A stretch of 64,000 bases of DNA from Dryocola sp032051265 (GCA_032051265.1 DAMBYU010000009.1:54386-118385); one strand, 5' to 3'; numbered from the stretch's first letter, positions 9,059 through 18,209 are shown. Program-made: numbers and translations. Notes: a model not told the origin generated them from the sequence alone.

Positions 9059-10015
9059 TCAGGCCTGAGGCTTGCTCTTACCCCAGCCCTGCCACTGATG
9101 CTGCATATATTTCATCAACGTACTCTGGCTGATGCTGTCACTGAGCACGGTGAAGTAGGTCGTAGCGTAGACAGGATCCAGCGGTTTTTTAGGTTTGCAA
9201 AGGTTCACGCCGCTGAAGGGGTTACGCGTTGGTTCTGTTGGTTTGCCAGGTTTGCCCGGGGCGACATTGTTCGGCGTTGATGTATCTACCTGCGGTTCAT
9301 TTAACAGGCTGCTCGGGCGTACCAGAGTGATATCCGGCGGCAGATTATAAACCATCTGCTGTAACACGCGCACCGTTGTTGGATGCGGATGGCCGATAGC
9401 AATAGCCGATCCATTTCGGCGCGCGAGCGCAACGGCACGGTTAAACTGGAAACGGATATCGGCTTCGTTCTGCGTATCGTCGAGGAAAACTCTACGCTTG
9501 ATAACTTTGACTTTTGTTCCCGCAGCGGCGCGCATCGACTGGCTGTTGCCGATGGTCATGCTATCAAGGAAATAGAGATTGTACTGATCCAGCGCCTGCA
9601 TTACTTTTTGCATGCCGAACAGGCTTGAGGTCATGGCGCTGCCCATATGGTTATTCAAACCCACGGCGTAGGGCACTTTGTTGACGGCCTCGCGGATAAT
9701 GCGCTCGATCTCGCTGCTGCTCATTTCCGGACGTAGGGTATCTTTTTCCAGCGGCTGTTTGCTAAGCGGTGCCATCGGTAAGTGGATGAGCACTTCGTGT
9801 CCCGCATTATGGGCTTTAGTTGCCATTTCATGGGCATGCGGAGCGTTAGGCAGCACGGCGACGGATATATCAGAAGGCAGCGCGAGCACCTGGTTTTCCT
9901 GATGGGGACGATAACCAAAGTCATCTATCACAATTGCCAGTTTGCCAGCATATACGGAAGGTGCCAGCGCCAGCGCGCAGGCGAGAGAGAAAACAACGTG
10001 ACGAAATTGAAGCAA
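9059..10015 (-). CDS. yibQ: Divergent polysaccharide deacetylase family protein YibQ
   Basis: This 318-residue secreted protein has a signal peptide of about 23 residues ending PSVYA. It has the DUF610 divergent polysaccharide deacetylase fold, with IVIDDFGYR (Asp31, Asp32) and LIHLPM (His78) as the conserved metal-site residues. The C-terminal 70 residues are a Pro/Lys-rich tail that looks disordered. It follows envC by only 3 bp, as in E. coli, suggesting a shared envelope or division-related context. Its substrate is not established. The N-acetyl-sugar deacetylase label is a family inference. Confidence 0.92.
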   Translation of the reverse strand: MLQFRHVVFSLACALALAPSVYAGKLAIVIDDFGYRPHQENQVLALPSDISVAVLPNAPHAHEMATKAHNAGHEVLIHLPMAPLSKQPLEKDTLRPEMSSSEIERIIREAVNKVPYAVGLNNHMGSAMTSSLFGMQKVMQALDQYNLYFLDSMTIGNSQSMRAAAGTKVKVIKRRVFLDDTQNEADIRFQFNRAVALARRNGSAIAIGHPHPTTVRVLQQMVYNLPPDITLVRPSSLLNEPQVDTSTPNNVAPGKPGKPTEPTRNPFSGVNLCKPKKPLDPVYATTYFTVLSDSISQSTLMKYMQHQWQGWGKSKPQA

Positions 10016-10018
10016 AAC

Positions 10019-11302
10019 TTATCTTCCCAACCACGGCTGTGGATTGACTGCCTGGCCCTGACGACGAATTTCGAAATAGAGTGACGGACGGCCCTGACCA
10101 CCACTGTTACCCACCAGCGCGATGGGCTGGCCGGCGCGCACCTGAGTGCCGACGCTGACCAGTGCGCTCTGGTTATAGCCATACAAACTCATATCGCCTT
10201 TACCGTGTTCCACCACTACAACCAGCCCATAACCCTGGAGCCAGTCGGCGAGAATCACACGTCCGTCAGCGATGGCTTTGACTTCTGTTCCTTCACCCGC
10301 TGCGATAACGATACCTTTCCAACGTAGTTCACCCTGAAGCTGTTCGCCATAACGATGCAACAGCGATCCCCGCACCGGCCAGAATGCCTGGCCCCGCGGA
10401 GACCCAAGACCACCGGTACGTGATATCAGCGAGCGTTCATCCTGCGTTGGCTTGTAGGTGCTGCCTTTACTTGCGGCTTCTTTTTGACGATCGCGGACCT
10501 TTTCTGCTTCCCGCGCTTCTTTTTCAGCGCGAGCTTTGGCTGCCGCAGCGGCACGAGCAATTTGATTCTGCAGGCGGGATTCGTTCTGACGCATCTCGTT
10601 CAGCTTCTGCTGATCCTGCTGGATTGCGGATTCAAGGCTGGCGAGGGTTTTTTTGCGCTCGTTACGGGCCTCTTCCAGCCTGGCCTGCTGGGCTTGCTGT
10701 TCGTAAAGCAGCGTTTGCTGTTCCGTTTGCTTAGCTTCCAGGGTCGCTTTTTGCTCGTCGACTGCCGCTTTGGTTTGCTTAAGCTCTGCTATCGTCTGCT
10801 GACGAGCCGCATTCAGATAACCAAAATAGGCTTGCAGGCGCTGCCCGCGCTGGCTCTCTTCACCGCTCAGAATTAACTGAATACCCGTATGCTGACCCTG
10901 ACGGAATGCCGCATCAAGCTGGGCTGCCAGGTTACGCTCCTGGGTGGCCTGCTGTTTTTGCAGCTTCACGAGGGAAGCATTCATGGTTTCAATCTGGTTG
11001 TTAAGCGTGGCGAGGGTGTTTTGGGTCTCGCGTAATTTACGGCTTGCCGCAGCGATTGCCTGTTCCTGCGCTTTCAACTGCGCGAGGAGCGTTGAGCGTT
11101 GCTGCTGTTGCTGGCGTACCGCACGCTCTTTCGCGGCGATATCCTGCTGGATAGCTTTCAGGCGGGCGCTGTCGTCCGCATGGCTTGAAAACGGACATAG
11201 CAATACGCCAGCGCTAAGTACGCTGGCGTAGACCAGGGGCCTGACAGAAAACCGCTTCGGCTTCACGCCCCATGTTATTGAAAAAATCGCCTTTCCCCAC
11301 AT
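10019..11302 (-). CDS. envC: Murein hydrolase activator EnvC
   Basis: This 427-residue periplasmic protein has an N-terminal signal or anchor (hydrophobic about residues 22-42), a long coiled coil (about 45-285, rich in Gln, Ala and Glu) and a C-terminal LytM domain (about 320-425). The LytM domain is degenerate: RYGEQLQGELRWKG and SLYFEIRRQG lack the full set of zinc ligands. This fits a non-enzymatic activator of amidases AmiA and AmiB, recruited to the septum by FtsEX. The ATG at 11302 has no obvious Shine-Dalgarno sequence, and the internal Met used in E. coli is ATA here, so the true start is uncertain by up to about 12 codons. It follows gpmI after 9 bp. Confidence 0.95.
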   Translation of the reverse strand: MWGKAIFSITWGVKPKRFSVRPLVYASVLSAGVLLCPFSSHADDSARLKAIQQDIAAKERAVRQQQQQRSTLLAQLKAQEQAIAAASRKLRETQNTLATLNNQIETMNASLVKLQKQQATQERNLAAQLDAAFRQGQHTGIQLILSGEESQRGQRLQAYFGYLNAARQQTIAELKQTKAAVDEQKATLEAKQTEQQTLLYEQQAQQARLEEARNERKKTLASLESAIQQDQQKLNEMRQNESRLQNQIARAAAAAKARAEKEAREAEKVRDRQKEAASKGSTYKPTQDERSLISRTGGLGSPRGQAFWPVRGSLLHRYGEQLQGELRWKGIVIAAGEGTEVKAIADGRVILADWLQGYGLVVVVEHGKGDMSLYGYNQSALVSVGTQVRAGQPIALVGNSGGQGRPSLYFEIRRQGQAVNPQPWLGR

Positions 11303-11311
11303 GGGGAGGGA

Positions 11312-12859
11312 TTATTCCACGATGAACAGCGGCTTGCCAGTCATCTCTTGCGGGATTTCCATGCCCATCAGGCTCAGCATAGTCGGTGCGATATCAGAAA
11401 GCTTGCCGCCTTCCACCGCTTTTACGCGGCGATCGCCGATGTAAATCAGCGGTACCGGCAGGCTGGTGTGCGCGGTATGCGCCTGGCCTGTTGCCGGGTC
11501 GCGCATCTGCTCTGCGTTGCCGTGGTCAGCGGTAATCAGCAGCTGGCCACCTGCGTTTTCTACAGCGGAAACCACTTGTGCAATGCAGTTATCCAGCGCT
11601 TCAACAGCAGAAATAGCTGCTTCGTAAACGCCGGTATGACCGACCATATCACCGTTAGGATAGTTACAGATGATGGTGTCGTACTTACCGCTGCTGATGG
11701 CGGCCAGTAATTTTTCAGTCAATTCTGCAGAGCTCATTTCCGGCTGCAGGTCGTAAGTCGCCACTTTTGGCGAATTAATCAGCACGCGATCTTCGCCAGC
11801 AAACGGCTCTTCAACGCCACCGTTATAGAAAAAGGTCACGTGAGCATATTTTTCAGTTTCGGAAATGCGTAGCTGGGTTTTGTTATGCTTCGCCATCCAT
11901 TCACCAAACGTGTTGCTCAGGGATGCTGGCGGATATGCACAGGCGGTTTTGATGTCGGCTGCATATTCGGTCAGCATCACGAAATCACCGAAGTTGACCA
12001 CTTTTTTACGTACGAAGCCGTCAAAATCGGCGTTTACAAACGCACGGGTGATCTGGCGGGCACGGTCAGCACGGAAGTTCATGAAGATCAGCGCGTCGCC
12101 GTCGTTCATTACAGCTTCTGCTTCACCTTCGGCACGAATTACCGTTGGCTTTACAAATTCATCGTTTTCATCGCGAGCGTAAGCGGCTGCAAGACCTGCG
12201 GCTGCGGTAGCTGCCTGATATTCGCCTTTGGCCTGGGTCATCAGGTCATAAGCCAGCTCTACGCGCTCCCAACGGTTATCGCGGTCCATGGCAAAGTAGC
12301 GGCCAATAATTGAAGCAACGCGGCCTTTGCCAACGGCGGCAAACTTATCGGCAAACTTTTTCAATGAGGATTCTGCGCTGCGTGGCGGGGTATCGCGACC
12401 ATCCAGGAAAGCGTGCAGATAGATGGCCTGCGCGCCACGCTCTGCGGCCAGTTCGATCATCGCCAGGATATGTTCTTCATGACTGTGAACGCCGCCAGCA
12501 GAAGCGAGCCCCATAATGTGAACCGCTTTACCCGCCGCGACGGCTTTATCTACAGCCGCGGTCAGTACCGGATTTGCGAAGAAATTACGTTCTTTAATTT
12601 CAACATCCAGACGGGTCAGATCCTGGTAAACGATTCGGCCAGCGCCGAGGTTTACGTGACCTACTTCGGAGTTACCCATCTGCCCATCAGGCAGACCCAC
12701 TTCCAGGCCTGACGCATTAATCAGGGTATGCGGACGCTGGGCCCACAGAGTATCCATTACCGGAGTTTTAGCGTTCAGAATGGCGTTATCCTGCTGCTCT
12801 TCACGGTGGCCGTAACCATCCAGAATCACCAGAACCATAGGTTTTTTAGTAACCGACAT
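11312..12859 (-). CDS. gpmI: 2,3-bisphosphoglycerate-independent phosphoglycerate mutase
   Basis: This 515-residue manganese enzyme interconverts 3- and 2-phosphoglycerate in glycolysis. It belongs to the alkaline-phosphatase superfamily. Asp14 in VILDGYGHRE and Ser64 in GQMGNSEVGH are the metal ligand and the phosphorylated nucleophile. ITADHGNAEQM near the C-terminus supplies further metal ligands. I chose the ATG at 12859 because MSVTKKPMVLVILDG is the family N-terminus and AGAGG lies in the right place upstream. The frame is open for 51 more codons with no conservation. The gpmI-envC-yibQ order matches E. coli. Confidence 0.98.
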   Translation of the reverse strand: MSVTKKPMVLVILDGYGHREEQQDNAILNAKTPVMDTLWAQRPHTLINASGLEVGLPDGQMGNSEVGHVNLGAGRIVYQDLTRLDVEIKERNFFANPVLTAAVDKAVAAGKAVHIMGLASAGGVHSHEEHILAMIELAAERGAQAIYLHAFLDGRDTPPRSAESSLKKFADKFAAVGKGRVASIIGRYFAMDRDNRWERVELAYDLMTQAKGEYQAATAAAGLAAAYARDENDEFVKPTVIRAEGEAEAVMNDGDALIFMNFRADRARQITRAFVNADFDGFVRKKVVNFGDFVMLTEYAADIKTACAYPPASLSNTFGEWMAKHNKTQLRISETEKYAHVTFFYNGGVEEPFAGEDRVLINSPKVATYDLQPEMSSAELTEKLLAAISSGKYDTIICNYPNGDMVGHTGVYEAAISAVEALDNCIAQVVSAVENAGGQLLITADHGNAEQMRDPATGQAHTAHTSLPVPLIYIGDRRVKAVEGGKLSDIAPTMLSLMGMEIPQEMTGKPLFIVE

Positions 12860-13108
12860 TGCAAGAGCCTCTAAGTCAAAGACAACAAATTTGCGTAATT
12901 TTACTACAGACATAACAGGAAAATAGCCGCAGAAGATCAAAGAAAGCGGCCGGACCGGCAATGGTTTATCCCGGCCAGGGGCGTTTTTTTCGTAACAGCA
13001 CGCAGAATCCACAATACATCATGCTGACTGGCTGTAATTGCCACAATGCGAAGGTATACTCCTCGCCTGGTTTTTTTCATATTACTTAGTCGGGAGTTAT
13101 CACCCCCC

Positions 13109-13540
13109 ATGCAAGAAATTATGCAATTCGTTGGTCGTCATCCCATACTTAGTCTGGCGTGGGTTGGTCTACTGGCCGCCGTACTTTTCATGACCTTTAA
13201 GGGATTAACCTCAAAGGTGAAAGTGATTACCCGTGGTGAAGCCACGCGTTTAATCAACAAAGAAGATGCTGTTGTGGTTGATGTGCGCCAGCGTGATGAC
13301 TACCGCAAAGGCCATATCGCAAACTCGCTCAACGTGCTGGCAAGTGACATTAAAAGCGGCAACTTTGGCGAGCTGGAAAAATACAAAGCTAAACCGGTTA
13401 TCGTGGTTTGTGGCAACGGTATTTCCTCCCAGGAGTCAGCAGCGCTGCTGACAAAAGCTGGCTTCGAGCACGTAACTTTGCTTAAAGAAGGTGTTGCTGG
13501 CTGGAGTGGAGACAACCTGCCGCTGGTCCGCGGTAAATAA
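13109..13540 (+). CDS. yibN: Rhodanese-like membrane protein YibN
   Basis: This 143-residue protein has one N-terminal membrane segment (about residues 13-30) and a cytoplasmic rhodanese domain (about 38-143). Cys101 in VIVVCGNGISSQ sits where the catalytic cysteine of active rhodaneses sits, so sulfurtransferase activity is possible. The start MQEIMQFVGRHP was chosen over an upstream in-frame ATG because it matches the family length. It is divergent from gpmI and heads a yibN-grxC-secB-gpsA-cysE run, 24 bp before grxC. Its cellular role is not well defined. Confidence 0.95.
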   Translation: MQEIMQFVGRHPILSLAWVGLLAAVLFMTFKGLTSKVKVITRGEATRLINKEDAVVVDVRQRDDYRKGHIANSLNVLASDIKSGNFGELEKYKAKPVIVVCGNGISSQESAALLTKAGFEHVTLLKEGVAGWSGDNLPLVRGK

Positions 13541-13564
13541 TCTGAACGTATTCTGAGGTAAGCC

Positions 13565-13813
13565 ATGGCGAACATTGAAATCTACACCAAAGCGACCTGT
13601 CCTTTTTGCCATCGGGCAAAAGATTTACTCAACAGCAAAGGGGTAACTTTCCAGGAATTGCCTATTGATGGCGATGCCGTGAAACGGGAAGAGATGATCA
13701 AACGCAGTGGTCGTACAACGGTGCCGCAGATTTTTATTGATGCACAGCACATTGGCGGCTGTGATGACTTGTATGCGCTTGACGCACGTGGTGGACTCGA
13801 TCCCCTGCTGTGA
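13565..13813 (+). CDS. grxC: Glutaredoxin 3
   Basis: This 82-residue dithiol glutaredoxin has the Cys12-Pro-Phe-Cys15 active site and the conserved TVPQIFID cis-proline and GGCDDL glutathione-binding segments. It reduces disulfides and glutathionylated proteins and can serve ribonucleotide reductase. It is preceded by a good GAGGTAAGCC ribosome binding region and lies between yibN and secB, as in E. coli. Confidence 0.97.
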   Translation: MANIEIYTKATCPFCHRAKDLLNSKGVTFQELPIDGDAVKREEMIKRSGRTTVPQIFIDAQHIGGCDDLYALDARGGLDPLL

Positions 13814-13879
13814 TAGCGCGGTTTGTCTGCTGCCGGTCGCGGATAAATAAAGGACGTATTAATTTTTAAGGGTTCAAAA

Positions 13880-14347
13880 ATGTCAGAACAAAACAACACA
13901 GAAATGGCTTTTCAGATTCAGCGCGTTTACACCAAGGATATCTCTTTTGAAGCGCCAAACGCGCCTCATGTTTTCCAGAAAGACTGGCAGCCGGAAGTTA
14001 AGCTGGATCTGGATACCGCTTCCAGCCAGCTGGCAGATGATGTGTATGAAGTTGTGCTACGCGTAACCGTGACCGCAACCCTGGGTGAAGACACCGCTTT
14101 CCTGTGCGAAGTACAGCAGGCTGGCATCTTCTCCATCGGCGGTATCGAAGGCACGCAAATGGCGCACTGCCTGGGCGCGTACTGCCCGAACATTCTGTTC
14201 CCGTATGCGCGTGAAGCAATCACTAGCCTGGTTTCTCGTGGCACCTTCCCGCAGTTGAACCTTGCACCGGTTAACTTCGATGCGCTGTTCATGAGCTATC
14301 TGCAACAGCAATCTGGCGAAGGTACTGAAAACCATCAGGATGCCTGA
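13880..14347 (+). CDS. secB: Protein-export chaperone SecB
   Basis: This 155-residue homotetrameric cytosolic chaperone holds presecretory proteins unfolded and hands them to SecA. The central beta-sheet segment (IQRVYTKDISFEAPNAPHVF) and the hallmark FLCEVQQAGIF and LGAYCPNILFPYAREAI stretches are intact. Its TGA overlaps the ATG of gpsA by one base (TGATG), implying translational coupling, the same arrangement known in E. coli. Confidence 0.98.
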   Translation: MSEQNNTEMAFQIQRVYTKDISFEAPNAPHVFQKDWQPEVKLDLDTASSQLADDVYEVVLRVTVTATLGEDTAFLCEVQQAGIFSIGGIEGTQMAHCLGAYCPNILFPYAREAITSLVSRGTFPQLNLAPVNFDALFMSYLQQQSGEGTENHQDA

Positions 14348-15366
14348 TGAACAGCCTTAATGCTTCAATGACTGTGATCGGTGCCGGCTCTTACGGCACC
14401 GCTCTTGCCATTACGCTGGCAAGAAACGGCCACCACGTTGTCCTGTGGGGCCACAATCCACAACATATTGCTACCTTACAAGCCGATCGCTGTAACGTTG
14501 CATTCCTTCCTGATGTCTCCTTCCCGGACACGCTTCACCTCGAAAGCGATTTAGCCACTGCGCTCTCAGCAAGCCGCAATATTCTGGTGGTCGTGCCGAG
14601 TCACGTCTTCGGACAGGTGCTACGCCAGATTAAACCGCTGATGCGTCCGGACGCGCGAGTGGTTTGGGCAACCAAAGGCCTGGAAGCAGAAACTGGCCGC
14701 CTGTTGCAGGACGTTGCCCGTGAAGCGCTGGGGGAAAGCGTACCGCTTGCGGTTATTTCAGGGCCAACTTTTGCCAAAGAGCTTGCGGCTGGGTTACCTA
14801 CGGCAATTTCTCTGGCGGCAACCGACGACACTTTCGCGCAGGATCTTCAGCAACTGCTGCACTGCGGCAAAAGCTTCCGCGTCTACAGCAATCCGGATTT
14901 CATCGGCGTGCAGCTAGGTGGCGCGGTGAAAAACGTCATTGCAATTGGCGCAGGAATGTCCGACGGCATCGGTTTTGGTGCTAATGCACGTACCGCACTT
15001 ATCACTCGCGGCCTGGCGGAAATGACTCGACTTGGCAGCGCGCTGGGTGCCGATCCGCAAACCTTTATGGGTATGGCGGGGCTTGGCGATCTGGTGCTGA
15101 CCTGTACCGATAATCAATCCCGTAACCGTCGCTTTGGCATGATGCTGGGGCAGGATATGGACGTGGATTCAGCGCAGCAGAAAATCGGCCAGGTGGTTGA
15201 AGGCTACCGCAATACGAAAGAAGTGCGGGAGCTGGCGGCTCGTTTTGGCGTCGAAATGCCAATAACAGAGGAAATATATCAGGTATTATATTGCGGAAAA
15301 AACGCTCGCGAGGCAGCATTAACGCTGCTTGGTCGAACACGCAAGGATGAACGGAGCGGCAACTGA
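14347..15366 (+). CDS. gpsA: sn-Glycerol-3-phosphate dehydrogenase (NAD(P)+), biosynthetic
   Basis: This 339-residue cytosolic enzyme reduces dihydroxyacetone phosphate to sn-glycerol 3-phosphate for phospholipid synthesis. The Rossmann motif GAGSYGTALA is at residues 12-21. SGPTFAKELA, the GGAVKNVIAIGAG active-site lysine segment and the NARTALITRGLAEM segment are all present. It starts inside the secB stop codon. It supplies de novo the compound that the glpFKX genes at 27-31 kb handle catabolically. Confidence 0.98.
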   Translation: MNSLNASMTVIGAGSYGTALAITLARNGHHVVLWGHNPQHIATLQADRCNVAFLPDVSFPDTLHLESDLATALSASRNILVVVPSHVFGQVLRQIKPLMRPDARVVWATKGLEAETGRLLQDVAREALGESVPLAVISGPTFAKELAAGLPTAISLAATDDTFAQDLQQLLHCGKSFRVYSNPDFIGVQLGGAVKNVIAIGAGMSDGIGFGANARTALITRGLAEMTRLGSALGADPQTFMGMAGLGDLVLTCTDNQSRNRRFGMMLGQDMDVDSAQQKIGQVVEGYRNTKEVRELAARFGVEMPITEEIYQVLYCGKNAREAALTLLGRTRKDERSGN

Positions 15367-15455
15367 CACAGTTGCGACTGATGGAACAACATAACCGCAA
15401 TAACTGAAGCGCTCCGGTCCTCGTGCCGGACGCTGTTTTCTGTCTGGAGAGAGCA

Positions 15456-16277
15456 ATGTCGTCTGAAGAACTGGATCTGGTGTGGAACAACATTAAAGCC
15501 GAAGCGCGAGCGCTTGCCGATTGTGAACCAATGTTGGCCAGTTTTTACCACGCAACTCTCCTCAAGCACGAAAACCTCGGTAGCGCTTTAAGCTACATGC
15601 TGGCTAATAAGCTGGCCTCACCGATTATGCCCGCTATCGCCATCCGTGAAGTTGTAGAGGAAGCCTATGCGGCAGAGCCGCAAATGATCGCTTCCGCCGC
15701 CTGTGACATTCAGGCCGTGCGTAGCCGTGACCCGGCGGTAGACAAATATTCAACGCCCTTACTTTATCTGAAAGGTTTCCACGCGCTTCAGGCCTATCGT
15801 ATCGGCCACTGGTTATGGAAAGAAGGGCGTCAGGCGCTGGCAATTTTTCTGCAAAACCAGGTTTCCGTATCCTTTCAGGTCGACATTCACCCGGCGGCAA
15901 AAATCGGCTGTGGGATCATGCTTGACCATGCGACGGGCATCGTGATTGGTGAAACGGCCATCGTGGAAAACGATGTGTCGATTTTGCAGTCCGTCACACT
16001 CGGCGGGACCGGTAAAACGAGCGGCGATCGACATCCAAAAATCCGCGAAGGCGTGATGATAGGCGCCGGGGCGAAAATTCTCGGCAATATTGAAGTCGGG
16101 TGCGGCGCTAAAATCGGTGCGGGTTCCGTAGTACTTCAGCCTGTTCCGCCACATACGACCGCGGCGGGCGTACCCGCGCGCATCGTTGGCAAGCCGGAAA
16201 GCGATAAGCCCGCCATAGATATGGATCAGCATTTCAACGGCGCTAATAACGGCTTCGAATACGGAGACGGAATTTAA
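15456..16277 (+). CDS. cysE: Serine O-acetyltransferase
   Basis: This 273-residue enzyme makes O-acetylserine from serine and acetyl-CoA, the committed step of cysteine synthesis. The N-terminal helical domain is followed by a left-handed beta-helix made of hexapeptide repeats (about residues 140-240). Asp92, Asp157 and His158 (MLDHATG) are at the catalytic positions. The C-terminus ends GDGI, the tail that inserts into CysK to form the cysteine synthase complex. I chose the ATG at 15456 (MSSEELDLVW). Its stop overlaps by 4 bp that of trmL on the other strand. Confidence 0.98.
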   Translation: MSSEELDLVWNNIKAEARALADCEPMLASFYHATLLKHENLGSALSYMLANKLASPIMPAIAIREVVEEAYAAEPQMIASAACDIQAVRSRDPAVDKYSTPLLYLKGFHALQAYRIGHWLWKEGRQALAIFLQNQVSVSFQVDIHPAAKIGCGIMLDHATGIVIGETAIVENDVSILQSVTLGGTGKTSGDRHPKIREGVMIGAGAKILGNIEVGCGAKIGAGSVVLQPVPPHTTAAGVPARIVGKPESDKPAIDMDQHFNGANNGFEYGDGI

Positions 16278-16747
16278 CTTCGCAGTACGGCGCCAGGATA
16301 ACCAAGCTGGCGCCATGCCTCGTATACCACCACAGAGACCGCATTAGACAGATTCATGCTGCGGCTGTCCGGCATCATCGGAATACGGATTTTTTGTTCG
16401 GCCGGTAATGCGTCGAGGATGGTTGCCGGCAGGCCACGTGTTTCCGGACCAAATACCAGATAATCGCCATCCTGATAGCTCACCGCGCTGTGCGCAGGCG
16501 TACCTTTCGTGGTTAAGGCAAACAGGCGCTGCGGATTTTCTGCTTCAAGGAATACATCGTAACCGGCATGGCGGGTCACGGCGGTGAATTCGTGATAATC
16601 CAGGCCCGCGCGGCGCAGGCGCTTATCATCCCAGCCAAAGCCCGTCGGCTCGATAATATGCAGGCGAAAGCCGGTATTAGCGCAAAGGCGGATGATATTT
16701 CCGGTATTCGGTGGAATTTCCGGTTCAAACAACACGATATTCAGCAT
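16274..16747 (-). CDS. trmL: tRNA (cytidine/uridine-2'-O)-methyltransferase
   Basis: This 157-residue minimal SPOUT methyltransferase (YibK) modifies the wobble nucleotide 34 of tRNA-Leu isoacceptors with S-adenosylmethionine. It shows EPEIPPNTGNIIRLCANTG at the N-terminus and the SAM-binding knot segments VFGPETRGLP, IPMMPDSRSMNLSNAVSVV. The start at 16747 (MLNIVLFEPE) follows a GGGGG Shine-Dalgarno. It is convergent with cysE. In this chromosome the gene on its upstream side is cpxA, unlike E. coli K-12. Confidence 0.97.
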   Translation of the reverse strand: MLNIVLFEPEIPPNTGNIIRLCANTGFRLHIIEPTGFGWDDKRLRRAGLDYHEFTAVTRHAGYDVFLEAENPQRLFALTTKGTPAHSAVSYQDGDYLVFGPETRGLPATILDALPAEQKIRIPMMPDSRSMNLSNAVSVVVYEAWRQLGYPGAVLRS

Positions 16748-16798
16748 ACAACCCCCGTAAGACAAGGGCCGCAGGATAGCAAAATTTAAGGCAGGAAG

Positions 16799-16823
16799 GA
16801 AAAGCAGGCCCGAATGGGCCTGT
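16799..16823 (-). terminator. Probable terminator of cpxRA
   Basis: On the minus strand CAGGCCC, loop ATTC and GGGCCTG is followed by CTTTTCC, just past the cpxA stop. The T-run is short, so termination may be moderate. Confidence 0.6.
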
Positions 16824-16835
16824 CAGAAATACCTG

Positions 16836-18209
16836 TTAGTTACGATGATAGAGCGGCAGCCAGATAACCAGTCGCAGTCCGCCAAGCGGGCTGTCTTCGG
16901 CTTTCACCCAACCACGATGCTGCTGTACCGCTGTTTCAACGATGGCAAGCCCTAAACCAGTACCTCCTGATTCACGATCTCGCGCTTCGTCTGTACGATA
17001 GAACGGACGGAAAATTTGCTCGCGATCGGACGGGCTGACGCCTGGACCATCATCGTCGACGGTGACGGTAATCCCCTGATTATCAACAGAGAAATTCACG
17101 GCGATTTTAGTGTGCGAATAACGCAGCGCATTACGGATAATATTTTCCAGCGCGCTTTCCAGCGAGTTCGGGTTGCCGTACATCAGCCACGGGCCTGGCG
17201 GATAGGTGACTTCCAGCGATTTGCCCATCTGCTCGGCTTCAAAGGCCGCATTATCCAGCACTTCTGACCAGATCTGATTCGCCTTCATCGTTTCGCTGGC
17301 CAGCGCGTTTTTCTGCTGATTACGGGACATCACCAGCAGATCGTTAATCATGCCATCCAGACGCTGAGCCTCGGTTTCAATGCGTTCAAGCTCTTTGCTT
17401 TCACCGCTTTTACGGCGCAGAAGGGCGGTGCCGAGCTGCAGCCGAGTCAGCGGGGTGCGTAATTCATGCGAGATATCCGACAGCAGACGTTGCTGCGTCG
17501 TCATCATGCTCTCCAGCGCGGTCACCATCTGGTTGAAACTGGTGCCGGCAGCAAGAAACTCTTGCGGACCTGCCTCCAGCTCAGGGTGCTGGCGTAAATT
17601 ACCCTGTGCCACCTCATCAGCTGCATTTTTCAACTTACGCGCGGGTTTGGCGAGACTCCATGCAAGCCATAAAAGCAGCGGGGAACTAACCAGCATCGTG
17701 ACGATCAGCAGCAGCAGCGGCCGGTCAAACAGCAGGTTGATAAAGTCGGACTGTGAGTTGCTGGCCGGGCGAATGAGATAGAGCTGATAGTTATCTTCTC
17801 CATCGCGAACGGAAAAAGGCCCTACTAATTCAACACGGCCATATTTTTTCTTTTGCGGATGATCGGCGTTATCGGACTGGCCGATAAAATTACGGATAAT
17901 CTGCATTTCGTTGCGCTGGGCGCCGATGACCCGCCCTTCGCTGGTGACGAGCAGGAGCCGCTGTCCGGGCGGGGCCCATTTATCAATGGCTCTGAACAGG
18001 CGGCGCCACCACATCAGGTCGTTAGGCGGATCGTTTTCCAGCTCCGCCTCGACATGCTGTTCAATCATGATGCCTTGACGTTGCTCATTTTCCATCAGTT
18101 CGGTCATCTGACGCGAATCGAGTTTTGGCAGCATCAGTACCAGCATCAACACCAATGCTAACGTCAACCAGAAGATGGCAAAAATACGCGCGGTAAGGCT
18201 ACTTATCAT
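16836..18209 (-). CDS. cpxA: Envelope-stress sensor histidine kinase CpxA
   Basis: This 457-residue inner-membrane kinase has TM1 at about residues 8-29, a periplasmic sensor domain (30-163), TM2 at about 164-184, a HAMP linker, and the dimerisation/phosphoacceptor domain with His248 in SDISHELRTPLTR. The ATPase domain has the N box (NIIRNALRYS), G1 (VDDDGPGV) and G2 (GGTGLGLAIV). It phosphorylates CpxR when envelope proteins misfold and acts as a phosphatase otherwise, held down by CpxP. Its ATG overlaps the cpxR stop by 4 bp, so the pair is an operon. Confidence 0.98.
   Translation of the reverse strand: MISSLTARIFAIFWLTLALVLMLVLMLPKLDSRQMTELMENEQRQGIMIEQHVEAELENDPPNDLMWWRRLFRAIDKWAPPGQRLLLVTSEGRVIGAQRNEMQIIRNFIGQSDNADHPQKKKYGRVELVGPFSVRDGEDNYQLYLIRPASNSQSDFINLLFDRPLLLLIVTMLVSSPLLLWLAWSLAKPARKLKNAADEVAQGNLRQHPELEAGPQEFLAAGTSFNQMVTALESMMTTQQRLLSDISHELRTPLTRLQLGTALLRRKSGESKELERIETEAQRLDGMINDLLVMSRNQQKNALASETMKANQIWSEVLDNAAFEAEQMGKSLEVTYPPGPWLMYGNPNSLESALENIIRNALRYSHTKIAVNFSVDNQGITVTVDDDGPGVSPSDREQIFRPFYRTDEARDRESGGTGLGLAIVETAVQQHRGWVKAEDSPLGGLRLVIWLPLYHRN

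Noticed and set aside
12860..13012. A 51-codon N-terminal extension of GpmI
   Set aside because: The extension covers the gpmI promoter and leader and is unlike the family. The conserved MSVTKKP start has a ribosome site.
15405..15432. Inverted repeat before cysE that could be an attenuator
   Set aside because: The stem is short and imperfect, with no T-run and no leader peptide.
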